The translations under genes were made by a program, and so were the position numbers. From Lachnospiraceae bacterium (lineage in GTDB: Bacteria > Bacillota > Clostridia > Lachnospirales > Lachnospiraceae), in assembly GCA_015057865.1 (NCBI GenBank), contig SVDH01000015.1, positions 1-54,564 of the forward strand: DNA of 54,564 nucleotides, in the 5' to 3' direction. The notes under the pieces were generated by a model. It searched no databases and had not been told where the DNA came from. It saw only the letters and a program-made list of their open reading frames with translations. Below are positions 45,048 through 53,859 of the stretch, in pieces (the stretch's first letter is position 1; every line of letters begins with the position of its first letter).

Positions 45048-46643
45048 ATGAATCTGATATCGGTACAGTTTCTGCTGTTTTGTGCTATCGTTGTCATCGT
45101 GTTTTATGCAGTGCCAAAACGCTTTCAGTGGATCGTTTTGCTGGCAGCCAGCCTGTATTTTTACTGGACATCAGGCAACAGAAATATTTTATTTGTGCTC
45201 ATAACATCTATATCGACCTATTTTGCTGCCTGCGGGATCCAGAAAAGTCTGGAGTATCAAAAAGCATGGGTCAAAGAGCATAAAGGGAAAATAGAAAAGA
45301 GCCAGATAAAAGCTTTTAAGGAAAAGTGCAAGAAACAACAGAAAACGATCCTGGTCCTGACGCTGGTGTTAAATTTTGGACTGCTCTGTGTTTTTAAGTA
45401 TCTGCATTTTGCGGTTGAGCAGATCAATCAGCTGATCACTTCATTCGGTGGGGCAACGGCCATTCCGGATGCATGGAGTCTGATCGTCCCGCTTGGCATT
45501 TCTTTTTATACGTTTCAGACGATGGGATATCTGGTCGATGTATATCTGAAAAAGACTAGTGCAGAGACCAATTATTTCAAAGTCCTTCTTTTTGTATCCT
45601 TTTTCCCGCAGATGACACAGGGACCGATCAGCAATTTCAAATTTCTTACAACGGAGCTTTTTAAAGAGCATACGTTTACCTATCGCCAGTATTCCTGGGG
45701 CGTTCAGCGCATGATATGGGGTTTTTTCAAAAAAATCGTCATTGCTGACTGGATGTCTGTCTTTGTGAATGATGTATTTCAGAATTATCCTTCTTATACC
45801 GGTATTACAACACTGATCGGAGCCTTTATGTACAGTGTTCAGATTTACGCTGATTTCTCCGGATATATGGATATTGTATGCGGTTTCTGCGAAATCCTGG
45901 GAATCCGTTTGACGGAAAACTTTAATCGTCCGTATTTTTCAAAATCAATCGCGGAATACTGGCGCAGATGGCATATCAGTCTGGGGGCCTGGTTTAAGAC
46001 ATATATCTATTATCCGATCGCTTTGTCAAAGTGGAATCAGAAGTTAGGGAAACGTCTGAGAAAAGTTTTTGGTAAAAAGGTCGGGCAGACCATGCCGGCT
46101 TCCATCGCGCTGGTCGTTGTCTGGCTGGTGACCGGTCTCTGGCATGGAGCCAGCTGGGCTTATATTGCATGGGGCGGAGTCAATGGTATTTTTATCATCT
46201 TTTCTTTGTGGATGGAGCCGGTCTATGATTCCTGGAAACGAAAGCTGCACATAAAGGAAAATTCCTTTTACTGGAGAGCCTTTATGACGATCCGGACATT
46301 TGTACTGGTCACTTTTATTAAAGTACTTCCGGAAGTCGGAAGCCTGCAGGACGGCTTCGGGCTGTGGAAACAGATTTTTACCAATCATGTAATACCGCAT
46401 GATCTGCATCAGCTTCTGCCGTTTGCGCATTCCAAATTTAAGCTTCTGGCGCTTGCGGTCTCAGTGCTTCTGATCTTTATCACCAGTATGATCCAGAGAA
46501 AACAGCCGATCAGACAGTGGCTGGAAGACCATACGCATTATGTAACGAGACTGATTTTATTTGCGTTTGCCATCATCATCATCATCCATGTGGAAAGTCT
46601 GATCAGTGATGTGGCAGGGGGATTCCTGTATGAGCAATTTTAA
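45048..46643 (+). CDS. MBOAT acyltransferase, DltB-like
   Basis: This 531-aa membrane protein has about ten hydrophobic segments. It shows PLGISFYTFQTMGYLVDVYL near 148-167, FFPQMTQGPISNF near 185-197, YFSKSIAEYWRRWHISLGAWF near 298-318 and the catalytic His366 in GLWHGAS. It starts immediately after the carrier-protein gene, the expected order for an enzyme that takes the amino acid from the carrier and moves it across the membrane. The SGNH gene overlaps its end by 14 bases. It is clearly related to the MBOAT at 34269, but longer loops differ. Confidence 0.9.
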   Translation: MNLISVQFLLFCAIVVIVFYAVPKRFQWIVLLAASLYFYWTSGNRNILFVLITSISTYFAACGIQKSLEYQKAWVKEHKGKIEKSQIKAFKEKCKKQQKTILVLTLVLNFGLLCVFKYLHFAVEQINQLITSFGGATAIPDAWSLIVPLGISFYTFQTMGYLVDVYLKKTSAETNYFKVLLFVSFFPQMTQGPISNFKFLTTELFKEHTFTYRQYSWGVQRMIWGFFKKIVIADWMSVFVNDVFQNYPSYTGITTLIGAFMYSVQIYADFSGYMDIVCGFCEILGIRLTENFNRPYFSKSIAEYWRRWHISLGAWFKTYIYYPIALSKWNQKLGKRLRKVFGKKVGQTMPASIALVVVWLVTGLWHGASWAYIAWGGVNGIFIIFSLWMEPVYDSWKRKLHIKENSFYWRAFMTIRTFVLVTFIKVLPEVGSLQDGFGLWKQIFTNHVIPHDLHQLLPFAHSKFKLLALAVSVLLIFITSMIQRKQPIRQWLEDHTHYVTRLILFAFAIIIIIHVESLISDVAGGFLYEQF

Positions 46644-47664
46644 GAAAGCGATTTTAACAACAGTCCTTTTTATCCTGGTCCTGGCAGCATTTCATATTCC
46701 TATTTTTGCATGTTTGCTGGAAAATGAAAACTTCCATTATCAGGATTACAGGGAACGGGAGGCATTAAGCGGCACATTGGATTATGTGGTCGTGGGTTCT
46801 TCGCATGCCATGTGGGCGATAAATCCAAAGATACTGGATGAAAAACTTGGTGTTAACAGCTACAACCTGAGCAATGAATGGCTGAATGTAAAGAGCCGTT
46901 ATACATTGCTGGAATATGAGATCAGACGTAATCCGATAAAAACGGTTATTTATGAGGTGTCTTATGATACACTCCGGACCGGTGATATCATGGGAGATGA
47001 GTATGCGCTGACAAGATGGAGCACGATCCCGGAGAGGATACGTTTTTTCATTCACCATATCAAACCCAAAGATTACCTCAATGTCTATCAGTTTCTGTTT
47101 ACCCAGGGAGTCGAATGTGCCGGGTATGTTTTAGATGGGACAAACAGTAAGACAATTCCAAATCCCGATATGTATAAAGGGTATTTTCGCAGACTCGATT
47201 ATGATGTGACTGCTGATTATGCCGCAATCTATAATACAGACCCGTTAGAATTTGAAGTGGTTGATGCGAGCATGGAATACATGCAGAAAACAGTAGATCT
47301 GTGCAAGGAAAACGGCATTGAGATCATTCTGGTGAATGTGCCGAACTCCAGGGCTATGATCTGCAGGAGGACTAATCTGGATCTGTATCGGGAGATTTAT
47401 CAGGAGTTTGCTGATGAAAACGATCTGATTTTTGTAGACTTTAATCTGTTAAAAACGAAAGATGAGGTTTTCCCGGACAAGTATGCGTATTTTAACGAGG
47501 AGCACCTTGCCGGAAGATATGCTAATTTTTACACGGCTTTCATGGTGGACACGATTGCGAGGATCGAGTCGGGGGAAGATCTGTCGGATGAGTTTTTTGA
47601 CAGTTATGAAGCATATGAAATGATTCAGGATTACTACCCACAGGAGAAGGAAAAAGCGCAATGA
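46630..47664 (+). CDS. SGNH-type membrane-anchored esterase, DltD-like
   Basis: The start chosen is ATG 46630 behind AGGGGG. The 344-aa protein has an N-terminal membrane anchor (about 7-30) and an extracytoplasmic domain with VVVGSSHAMWAINP (53-66), whose GSS serine fits the SGNH/DltD/AlgJ nucleophile, and NEEHLAG with His292, the expected catalytic His. DltD-type proteins finish transfer of the amino acid onto teichoic acid outside the membrane. The sequence is not close to textbook DltD, so the role is based on fold motifs and position. It overlaps the next gene by four bases. Confidence 0.78.
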   Translation: MSNFKKAILTTVLFILVLAAFHIPIFACLLENENFHYQDYREREALSGTLDYVVVGSSHAMWAINPKILDEKLGVNSYNLSNEWLNVKSRYTLLEYEIRRNPIKTVIYEVSYDTLRTGDIMGDEYALTRWSTIPERIRFFIHHIKPKDYLNVYQFLFTQGVECAGYVLDGTNSKTIPNPDMYKGYFRRLDYDVTADYAAIYNTDPLEFEVVDASMEYMQKTVDLCKENGIEIILVNVPNSRAMICRRTNLDLYREIYQEFADENDLIFVDFNLLKTKDEVFPDKYAYFNEEHLAGRYANFYTAFMVDTIARIESGEDLSDEFFDSYEAYEMIQDYYPQEKEKAQ

Positions 47665-50600
47665 AAGCATTATCGGTAATCATACCTGTATATAACAATG
47701 CAGACCATTTGGAAAAAACGCTCCGGTCTGTAAAAGAACAGTCTTTTGCAGATTTTGAGGTGATTCTCGTGGATGACGGATCGTCAGACGAAAGTGCTGC
47801 GATCATGCGTGCGTTTGCGGATACAGACGATCGGTTTATCTTCATCCATCAGGAGAATCAGGGGGTCGCGGCGGCCAGAAACCGGGGACTGGAACGGGCT
47901 GAAGGAAGGTTTGTTACGTTTGTCGACGCGGATGACATCATTCCGAAGGATGCTTTTTTACACATGCATCAGATCACACTGGTGGAGGATTGTGATACAG
48001 TCGCAGGGATCTATGAGCGGGTAGATGGAATCTCCTCGTATGTGAATGCAAGGTCAAAGCAGCTCGCAGAGAAAAAGACGATCGTAACGGCAGATGATCC
48101 GGATATTCTCCACAGCTGGTCCTTATGTAACAAGTGGTTTTCCAATGAGATCATTCAGAAAAATCAGCTGCGCCTGGAATCGTACAGACATCTGGAAGAC
48201 GCGGTTTTTCTATACCGGTACCTGGCTTACGCAAAGTGCGTTGCCACCTGCCCGCATGTAATCTATACTTACCGGAAACCGCTCCCGTTTGTTGCGCGGA
48301 CAACAACACAGTCGCCGGAAAAAACACTTCTGGAAAGTGCGGAGGCGGCTTTTATGCGCGTGAAGGAACTGACGGAATCATTCGGAGAGTCATTTTATCA
48401 CGAACTGGTTTATCGCTATCTTTATGTACTGACCGGCGATTATTATCGCAGGTTATGGGCATTGGATGACGACTGCTATCAGCTTCTGCAAAAAAGGATC
48501 CCGGAATATCTGGCGCTGCTGGATGAGATGCATAAAGAGCGGTTCCTGAGGGATAATTCCGACCTGTTCCGCAATGGGACATTAAGGTCGAGGGAAGATA
48601 TCGTAAAAGCGCCGGAGCTGACGATTGCAATCTGTGGAATCGGTCAGCAGTATGTGAACCTGTTGTTATCCGGTCTTTATGATCATAGCTACGTTTCTTT
48701 TCAGGTGGTGGCAGATGAGCGTTATCGTGGCGTGATCGATGCCGTATGGACTGAAATGGCAAACTTTTCATTTGCCTCTGTTCCGAATCCGGAAACATTT
48801 TTGGCGAATGCTCTCAGCCCGTTTGCGGCAGTGATCGATACGGATATGATCTATGATCACCGGTCATTGACAACGATGGTCAATGCACTGAAAAAAGACG
48901 AGACACTTGAGAGCGTCTCGCTTTGCCCGCGTGAAATGGCTGAGAATGAGACCACCGTTACAAAGGACTGGTTTAAATATACATATACGGAATATCAGGC
49001 AGAAGCGGATGTATTTCTGGCAAACAAACTGTTTCGGACCAATGCACAGACCATGCGGAAAGACTCATTCACCGCAGTGTCGCACCGTGCCATGAAAAAA
49101 CCGGCCATGGTGGACCTGACAAGCGTGGAGGCACTGTATCAAAAAGCGGCAGAAGTGCTCGGTAAATGCTGGAAGCAATATAAAAGAAACAGCAGCAGCC
49201 ATATCCCGGGGCTGGCGATCGCAAAAAAGGTATATCGGAAGCTACGTAAAAAGCCGGTTCCTAAAAAAGCGATCATAGACTTCTATATGGATGAAGAGAT
49301 TGTTCCGAACAGAGTGATCTTTGAAGGCCTCGGAAAGATACCGAGAGGAAGCATGCTGTATCTTTTAAAGGAGATCACGGCAGAGGAAAGGGAAGCATAC
49401 GAGATTTATTTTTCGGTGACACAGGCGTCTGAGACCGATACGAAAAGGATCCTGCATGAACATGGGATCGAGGGCGTCAAAACCGTCGTTGCAGGGTCGG
49501 AGAGATATAAAGAAGTACTGTTCTCCGCAGAGTATCTGTTTAATGAAGTGGATTTCCCGAACTGGTGGATCAAGAAACCGGGACAGATCTATACCAACAT
49601 CTGGCATGGAACACCGTTGAAAAAACTCGGAAAGGCCAAGCCGGGGATCATTCACCGGGATGCGAACGCGGCCAGAAACTTTACCATGGCAGATTATCTT
49701 CTGTTCCCGAGTGACTATGCGAAAGAGCATATCCTTGCGGATTGTGATGTAGAGCCGCTTGCAGGCGGGAAGGAAGTTATGGTCGGATATCCGAGAACGG
49801 GGCAGCTCTTCGATACAAAGATGCGCGAAACGGTCAGAAGACAGTGCGCTGAATATCCTGATCAGCAGATCGTCGTCTGGATGCCGACCTGGAATGAATA
49901 TACAACAAAAGAAGAGATCCTGGCATTTTTGACGGAAATGGATGCAGGATTAATGGATGATCAGCTGCTGTTTGTCAACCTGCATCACAAAACAGGGATT
50001 ACGCTTGATTACCAGAGTTATAAGAGGATCCGTCCGTTCCCGGCGGAATGGGATACCTATGAATTCCTTTGCGGCGCAGATGTATTGATCACGGACTATT
50101 CCAGTGTGTTTTTTGATTTTGCGGTGACAGGCAGGAAGATCATACTCTATTGTCCTGACCAGAGAAGATATGAACAGGAACGGGGATTATATATTCCGTT
50201 AGACAAGCTGCCGTTCCCGCTTCCGGAAACGACCGCGCAGCTTCTGGATGCGCTTGTGGAAGAAAAAGCATATGATGACGGGGCTTTTATGGAAGCCTTC
50301 TGCAAATATGATTCGATCGACAATGCGAAGAATCTGTTAGACGTTGTGCTAAAAGGCAATGAGACGAAGGTGCCGGTCCGAAAGATCAATCCGGTCCGTA
50401 CACCGGTGACATTCCTTGTCACAGACGGGATGGAGGATACTAAGGCGTCCCGGTTGCTGCATGAATTGGCAGAGCGTGGCTCATGGACGGCTGATTGCTA
50501 TCTTTCGTTTACGGAAGACGGGATGGATCAGCATGCGAAAGAGGCAGAAACCCTGCTGCGTATGGTGCCGATCTATGCCACAAAAGGGAAACCGCTTGAT

Positions 50601-50924
50601 ATCAGATCGGAGCAAAAGAGACTGTTTAACGCGATTCCGGTCCGTTCCCTGATCGTTCTGGATTCGTGTGACGCAAAGCGGATCATGAGTTTTGCGAGAG
50701 CGAATGAACCGGCATACTTGTTTATCAGTCAGATGTTATGCCAAAAGCTTGCGGACGGAGACGAAGAATTAAAGAAAGCGGTGCAGACGTTCGGGAAATA
50801 CGGCGACGGGATCTATTCGCTGTATGATGAGGCCGTAACGGAAGAAGTCGCGGAATTGACCGGAAAAAAAGTCTGCCGAATCACTTCGACAGACGCATTT
50901 GCGGATCGCTTCCTGCTCCGTTGA
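47661..50924 (+). CDS. Giant GT2 / CDP-glycerol glycerophosphotransferase fusion
   Basis: This 1087-aa cytoplasmic protein begins with a GT2 glycosyltransferase domain (about 1-250: LSVIIPVYNNADHLEKTLRS, VDDGSSDES, FVDADDIIPKDAF). A divergent middle part (about 310-480) resembles a decayed nucleotide-binding fold (LTIAICGIGQQYVNLLLSGL). A TagF-type domain follows (about 540-895) with H649 in NIWHGTPLKKLG and LITDYSSVFFDFAVTG. The C-terminal 180 residues (VTFLVTDGMEDTKASRLL...) look like half of a GT-B domain without clear catalytic residues. It overlaps the SGNH gene (ATGA) and ends head-on with the 50925 gene with no gap. Probably a polymerase or side-chain enzyme of the same polymer. Confidence 0.85.
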   Translation: MKALSVIIPVYNNADHLEKTLRSVKEQSFADFEVILVDDGSSDESAAIMRAFADTDDRFIFIHQENQGVAAARNRGLERAEGRFVTFVDADDIIPKDAFLHMHQITLVEDCDTVAGIYERVDGISSYVNARSKQLAEKKTIVTADDPDILHSWSLCNKWFSNEIIQKNQLRLESYRHLEDAVFLYRYLAYAKCVATCPHVIYTYRKPLPFVARTTTQSPEKTLLESAEAAFMRVKELTESFGESFYHELVYRYLYVLTGDYYRRLWALDDDCYQLLQKRIPEYLALLDEMHKERFLRDNSDLFRNGTLRSREDIVKAPELTIAICGIGQQYVNLLLSGLYDHSYVSFQVVADERYRGVIDAVWTEMANFSFASVPNPETFLANALSPFAAVIDTDMIYDHRSLTTMVNALKKDETLESVSLCPREMAENETTVTKDWFKYTYTEYQAEADVFLANKLFRTNAQTMRKDSFTAVSHRAMKKPAMVDLTSVEALYQKAAEVLGKCWKQYKRNSSSHIPGLAIAKKVYRKLRKKPVPKKAIIDFYMDEEIVPNRVIFEGLGKIPRGSMLYLLKEITAEEREAYEIYFSVTQASETDTKRILHEHGIEGVKTVVAGSERYKEVLFSAEYLFNEVDFPNWWIKKPGQIYTNIWHGTPLKKLGKAKPGIIHRDANAARNFTMADYLLFPSDYAKEHILADCDVEPLAGGKEVMVGYPRTGQLFDTKMRETVRRQCAEYPDQQIVVWMPTWNEYTTKEEILAFLTEMDAGLMDDQLLFVNLHHKTGITLDYQSYKRIRPFPAEWDTYEFLCGADVLITDYSSVFFDFAVTGRKIILYCPDQRRYEQERGLYIPLDKLPFPLPETTAQLLDALVEEKAYDDGAFMEAFCKYDSIDNAKNLLDVVLKGNETKVPVRKINPVRTPVTFLVTDGMEDTKASRLLHELAERGSWTADCYLSFTEDGMDQHAKEAETLLRMVPIYATKGKPLDIRSEQKRLFNAIPVRSLIVLDSCDAKRIMSFARANEPAYLFISQMLCQKLADGDEELKKAVQTFGKYGDGIYSLYDEAVTEEVAELTGKKVCRITSTDAFADRFLLR

Positions 50925-52046
50925 TCATGAAATATGATCAAAGATCAGGTTTACGATGTTTTCGGTTTCGTTTCCTGTAACTTCAACGTACCGGTTTAAA
51001 AACTGCTCCAGTTTAACATAGTCATAATATTTTGCAGATAATGCCTGCGCCAGTTCTGTGGCAGTATCGCAGATCGGGCCGGGCATTTCCTTTTTGTAAT
51101 CGATGTAGATGTCGCGTTTGCTCATATACTGCGCATAGTCATAGGTATAGAAATACAGCGGCTTTTTCAAAACAGCAGCTTCATAGATGATACAGCTGTA
51201 ATCGGATATGACGGCATTCGCCACGCAGAGCATTTCCATGGATGAATACTCTGTGTCACAGATGATGCGCGGATCAGAGCTGTTAAACTCTGCAAGCGGG
51301 TGCGCTTTTACGATCAGGTTATATGCGGTCAGATCAATCGCTTCGATCAGATCATTCAGAGCCTGGCGGAATGCAGCGTCTTCCCCCTTGCGGAAGGTCG
51401 GTACATAGACGAGGTTCTTTTTTTGCTGTATAACGGGATATGCAGCGGTGATCTTCCTGCGGCAATCGCTGATGTATGCAGGATCCTGCAAGAGCTCCAG
51501 CCTCGGGAGAGGATAGGTCAGGATCCGTGAACGGTCGAAGCAAAATCCTTCCGCCAGATGGTCCTTGTAACCTTCACCTGCCGCAAGGACATAATCGTAT
51601 CCATGATGCATTTTCATCAGATGCGCGATCTCGGAAGAAGAGCCTTCCGGCTGATCTAAAATGCTGTAGCCGAATTTTTTCATCGTTCCGACGGAGTGCC
51701 ACATCTGGATCACGAGCAACGTTTTTTTATGCTTCAGGAGGCTGATCGGGATGCAATATGAGTCAAGGATCGCAGCACGGGAGGTGGCGAGATGGTACAT
51801 CTGCCGTAACATATGAAAGCAATACCCGGCCATTCCTTTTGGCGTCTTTTGCAGCATCCGGCAAAGCATAACGGTACGGTAGTCCGGATGCATCTGCAGG
51901 ATCCTTTCAGAAAGCATCTGAAAATCAAGAGAAGGCGCATTCGCCTGCCGGCTTAAGAATACGATTTTCTTTTTTGCCGGGAATATTTTCAGGATCGCAT
52001 AGATCAAATGTAAGAACGCGATCGCGGTTTTGATAAGTGGTTTCAT
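50925..52046 (-). CDS. CDP-glycerol glycerophosphotransferase (TagB/TagF-like)
   Basis: This 373-aa protein is a single-domain member of the family. It has a short N-terminal hydrophobic segment (about 5-22), H117 in VIQMWHSVGTMKKFG, where WHGTP is usual, VYVPTFRKGED near 215, the second catalytic His region KAHPLAEF near 248, and VISDYSCIIYEAAVLKKPLYFYTYD near 286-310. It probably adds the first or a few glycerol- or ribitol-phosphates. It is the only minus-strand gene of the cluster; its start has AAGGAG on the minus strand and is divergent from the 52153 gene. Its stop codon abuts that of the 47661 gene. Confidence 0.9.
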   Translation of the reverse strand: MKPLIKTAIAFLHLIYAILKIFPAKKKIVFLSRQANAPSLDFQMLSERILQMHPDYRTVMLCRMLQKTPKGMAGYCFHMLRQMYHLATSRAAILDSYCIPISLLKHKKTLLVIQMWHSVGTMKKFGYSILDQPEGSSSEIAHLMKMHHGYDYVLAAGEGYKDHLAEGFCFDRSRILTYPLPRLELLQDPAYISDCRRKITAAYPVIQQKKNLVYVPTFRKGEDAAFRQALNDLIEAIDLTAYNLIVKAHPLAEFNSSDPRIICDTEYSSMEMLCVANAVISDYSCIIYEAAVLKKPLYFYTYDYAQYMSKRDIYIDYKKEMPGPICDTATELAQALSAKYYDYVKLEQFLNRYVEVTGNETENIVNLIFDHIS

Positions 52047-52109
52047 GTTGTGTTTACTCCTTTGCAGATGGATTATATCAAAGAATTTCTTCTATAACAA
52101 TCTGTTTGG

Positions 52110-52118
52110 TGTTATAAT
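52110..52118 (+). promoter_or_regulatory. Extended -10 promoter of the 52153 gene
   Basis: TGTTATAAT (52110-52118) is an extended -10 element with a weak -35 (TTCTAT) 17 bases upstream. It lies 34 bases before the start codon, in the divergent spacer 52047-52152. Confidence 0.6.
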
Positions 52119-52152
52119 AGATAAGATTATACAAAAAGAGGAGAATGCATTT

Positions 52153-53859
52153 ATGGCAGATAAAGCACAGGCAGCAGTCTGTCTCACCAATATCACATGG
52201 GAGCGTGTGTTCCTGAAGCTTGACATCGAGGCATCCGTTGCGGGGCCGTTGTCATTTGTATTGGAGCAGTTTTTTGAGAAGCCTGTTTATCATCTTGAAG
52301 ATAAGCAGAAGAATGGAAAAGCAAAGATCCTTCGGCAGATCCCGATCACACCGGAATCGGTTTCCGGCAATCTTTATCATTTCGTGCTGAATATCACATG
52401 CCTTGACGGCAGACAGTTTCTGGATAACGGTACATGGCGGATCCGCGTATGCACCCCGCAAATGGCACAGGATGAGGCATATGTATGCATGACTTCTCAC
52501 GAACTGGCATATCAGCTGGAGGATAAGTCCAGGATCTTTAAGTATGGCAGGGGAAAATATGCGTATAATGTATCTTTCAGCACGAACGCTGATGAAGAGG
52601 ATAATCTGTTATTTGTGATGCATTCCTATTTCCTGATTGAAAATACGGGGTGGAAAAAGCGGCATTACGTGCAGGAAGCGATCACAAAAGCAGGTAAAAG
52701 AAACCGGATCTATATGGCGGCTGTCATCAAGATGATCCGCCTGTATTATAAGATCGTGGAACGCATGTCTCCGAAAAAGGGGAACAAAGTACTGTTCATG
52801 ACGGAGACCAAAGGATACCTTTGGGGAAATCTGAAATATATCAATGACAAGATCATCGAGCGGGGCCTGGACCAGAAGTTTCAGCTGTCATATTCACTCC
52901 GCAATGCTGTCGGCCAGCATATGAGTGTAAAAAGCTGGGTAAAGATGGTCACACAGGTTGCAAAACAGGATTATATTTTTGTCGATGATTATGTCCCGAT
53001 CTTCGGGTTTCTGGATCTGAGTCCGCGGACAAAACTGATTCAGGTCTGGCATGCTGGAGAAGGGTTTAAGGCGGTCGGCTATTGCCGCTTCGGAAAAGAC
53101 GGGACTCCGTTCCCGGTCGGCTCGTGTCATAAGAAATATGATTATGTTATAACAGGGTCGGAGCGTCTGGTCCATATCTTTGAAGAGGTATTCGGCATTC
53201 CGGAATCTGCCTTTCTGCCGATCGGAATGGCACGGCTCGACGGATTTCTGGATCCTGAGAAAATCGAAAGCGTACAGCGCGACTTCTATGCGGAACATCC
53301 GTCTTTTAAAGAAAAGAAGCTGATCCTGTTCGCGCCGACCTATCGCGGCGTCAACCAGAAGATGGCAGATTATGATTACGACCAGCTTGATCTGAAGGAG
53401 ATCTATGAATTTTGCGGTGATGAATGGATCTGGGCTTTCAAGATGCACCCGTTTGTGAAACGGGACCCCGGCATCCCGGAAGAATATAAAGACCGGATCA
53501 CAGATCTGAGTGACTGTGAAAACATCAATGATCTCTACTATGTCACGGATCTGCTGATCACGGATTATTCATCGAACTACTTTGAATACGCATTATTGGA
53601 AAAACCGGTATTGTTCTTTACATATGACAGAGAGATCTATGAGCTGACACGGGGCGTGCACCGGCCGGTGAAGGAATCCGCCCCCGGAAAAGTCTGCGAT
53701 ACATTTGAAGAAATGATGCAGGCACTTCGTGACGGAGATTTCGAACAGGAAAAGATCCGGACATTTGTAAGAGAAAATTTCCAAAACTATAGCGGGAATG
53801 CGAGCAATCAGATCATAGACCGCATCCTTCTGGGAAAGGAGCAAACAGCAGATGAGTAA
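52153..53859 (+). CDS. Teichoic-acid polymerase-type glycerophosphotransferase (TagF-like)
   Basis: The start chosen is ATG 52153 behind AGAGGAG and downstream of the promoter; the frame is open further upstream. The 568-aa protein has an N-terminal beta-rich region (about 1-170) that may be a TagF N-terminal or TarS-like module, then a membrane-binding TagF-type domain (about 195-560) with H300 in LIQVWHAGEGFKAVGYCRFG, LILFAPTYRGVNQ near 396 and LLITDYSSNYFEYALLEKPVLFFTYD near 470-495. The family moves glycerol- or ribitol-phosphate from CDP-polyol to a growing chain. The next gene, a TarI-type enzyme, overlaps by eight bases, so CDP-ribitol is a likely substrate. Confidence 0.88.
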   Translation: MADKAQAAVCLTNITWERVFLKLDIEASVAGPLSFVLEQFFEKPVYHLEDKQKNGKAKILRQIPITPESVSGNLYHFVLNITCLDGRQFLDNGTWRIRVCTPQMAQDEAYVCMTSHELAYQLEDKSRIFKYGRGKYAYNVSFSTNADEEDNLLFVMHSYFLIENTGWKKRHYVQEAITKAGKRNRIYMAAVIKMIRLYYKIVERMSPKKGNKVLFMTETKGYLWGNLKYINDKIIERGLDQKFQLSYSLRNAVGQHMSVKSWVKMVTQVAKQDYIFVDDYVPIFGFLDLSPRTKLIQVWHAGEGFKAVGYCRFGKDGTPFPVGSCHKKYDYVITGSERLVHIFEEVFGIPESAFLPIGMARLDGFLDPEKIESVQRDFYAEHPSFKEKKLILFAPTYRGVNQKMADYDYDQLDLKEIYEFCGDEWIWAFKMHPFVKRDPGIPEEYKDRITDLSDCENINDLYYVTDLLITDYSSNYFEYALLEKPVLFFTYDREIYELTRGVHRPVKESAPGKVCDTFEEMMQALRDGDFEQEKIRTFVRENFQNYSGNASNQIIDRILLGKEQTADE

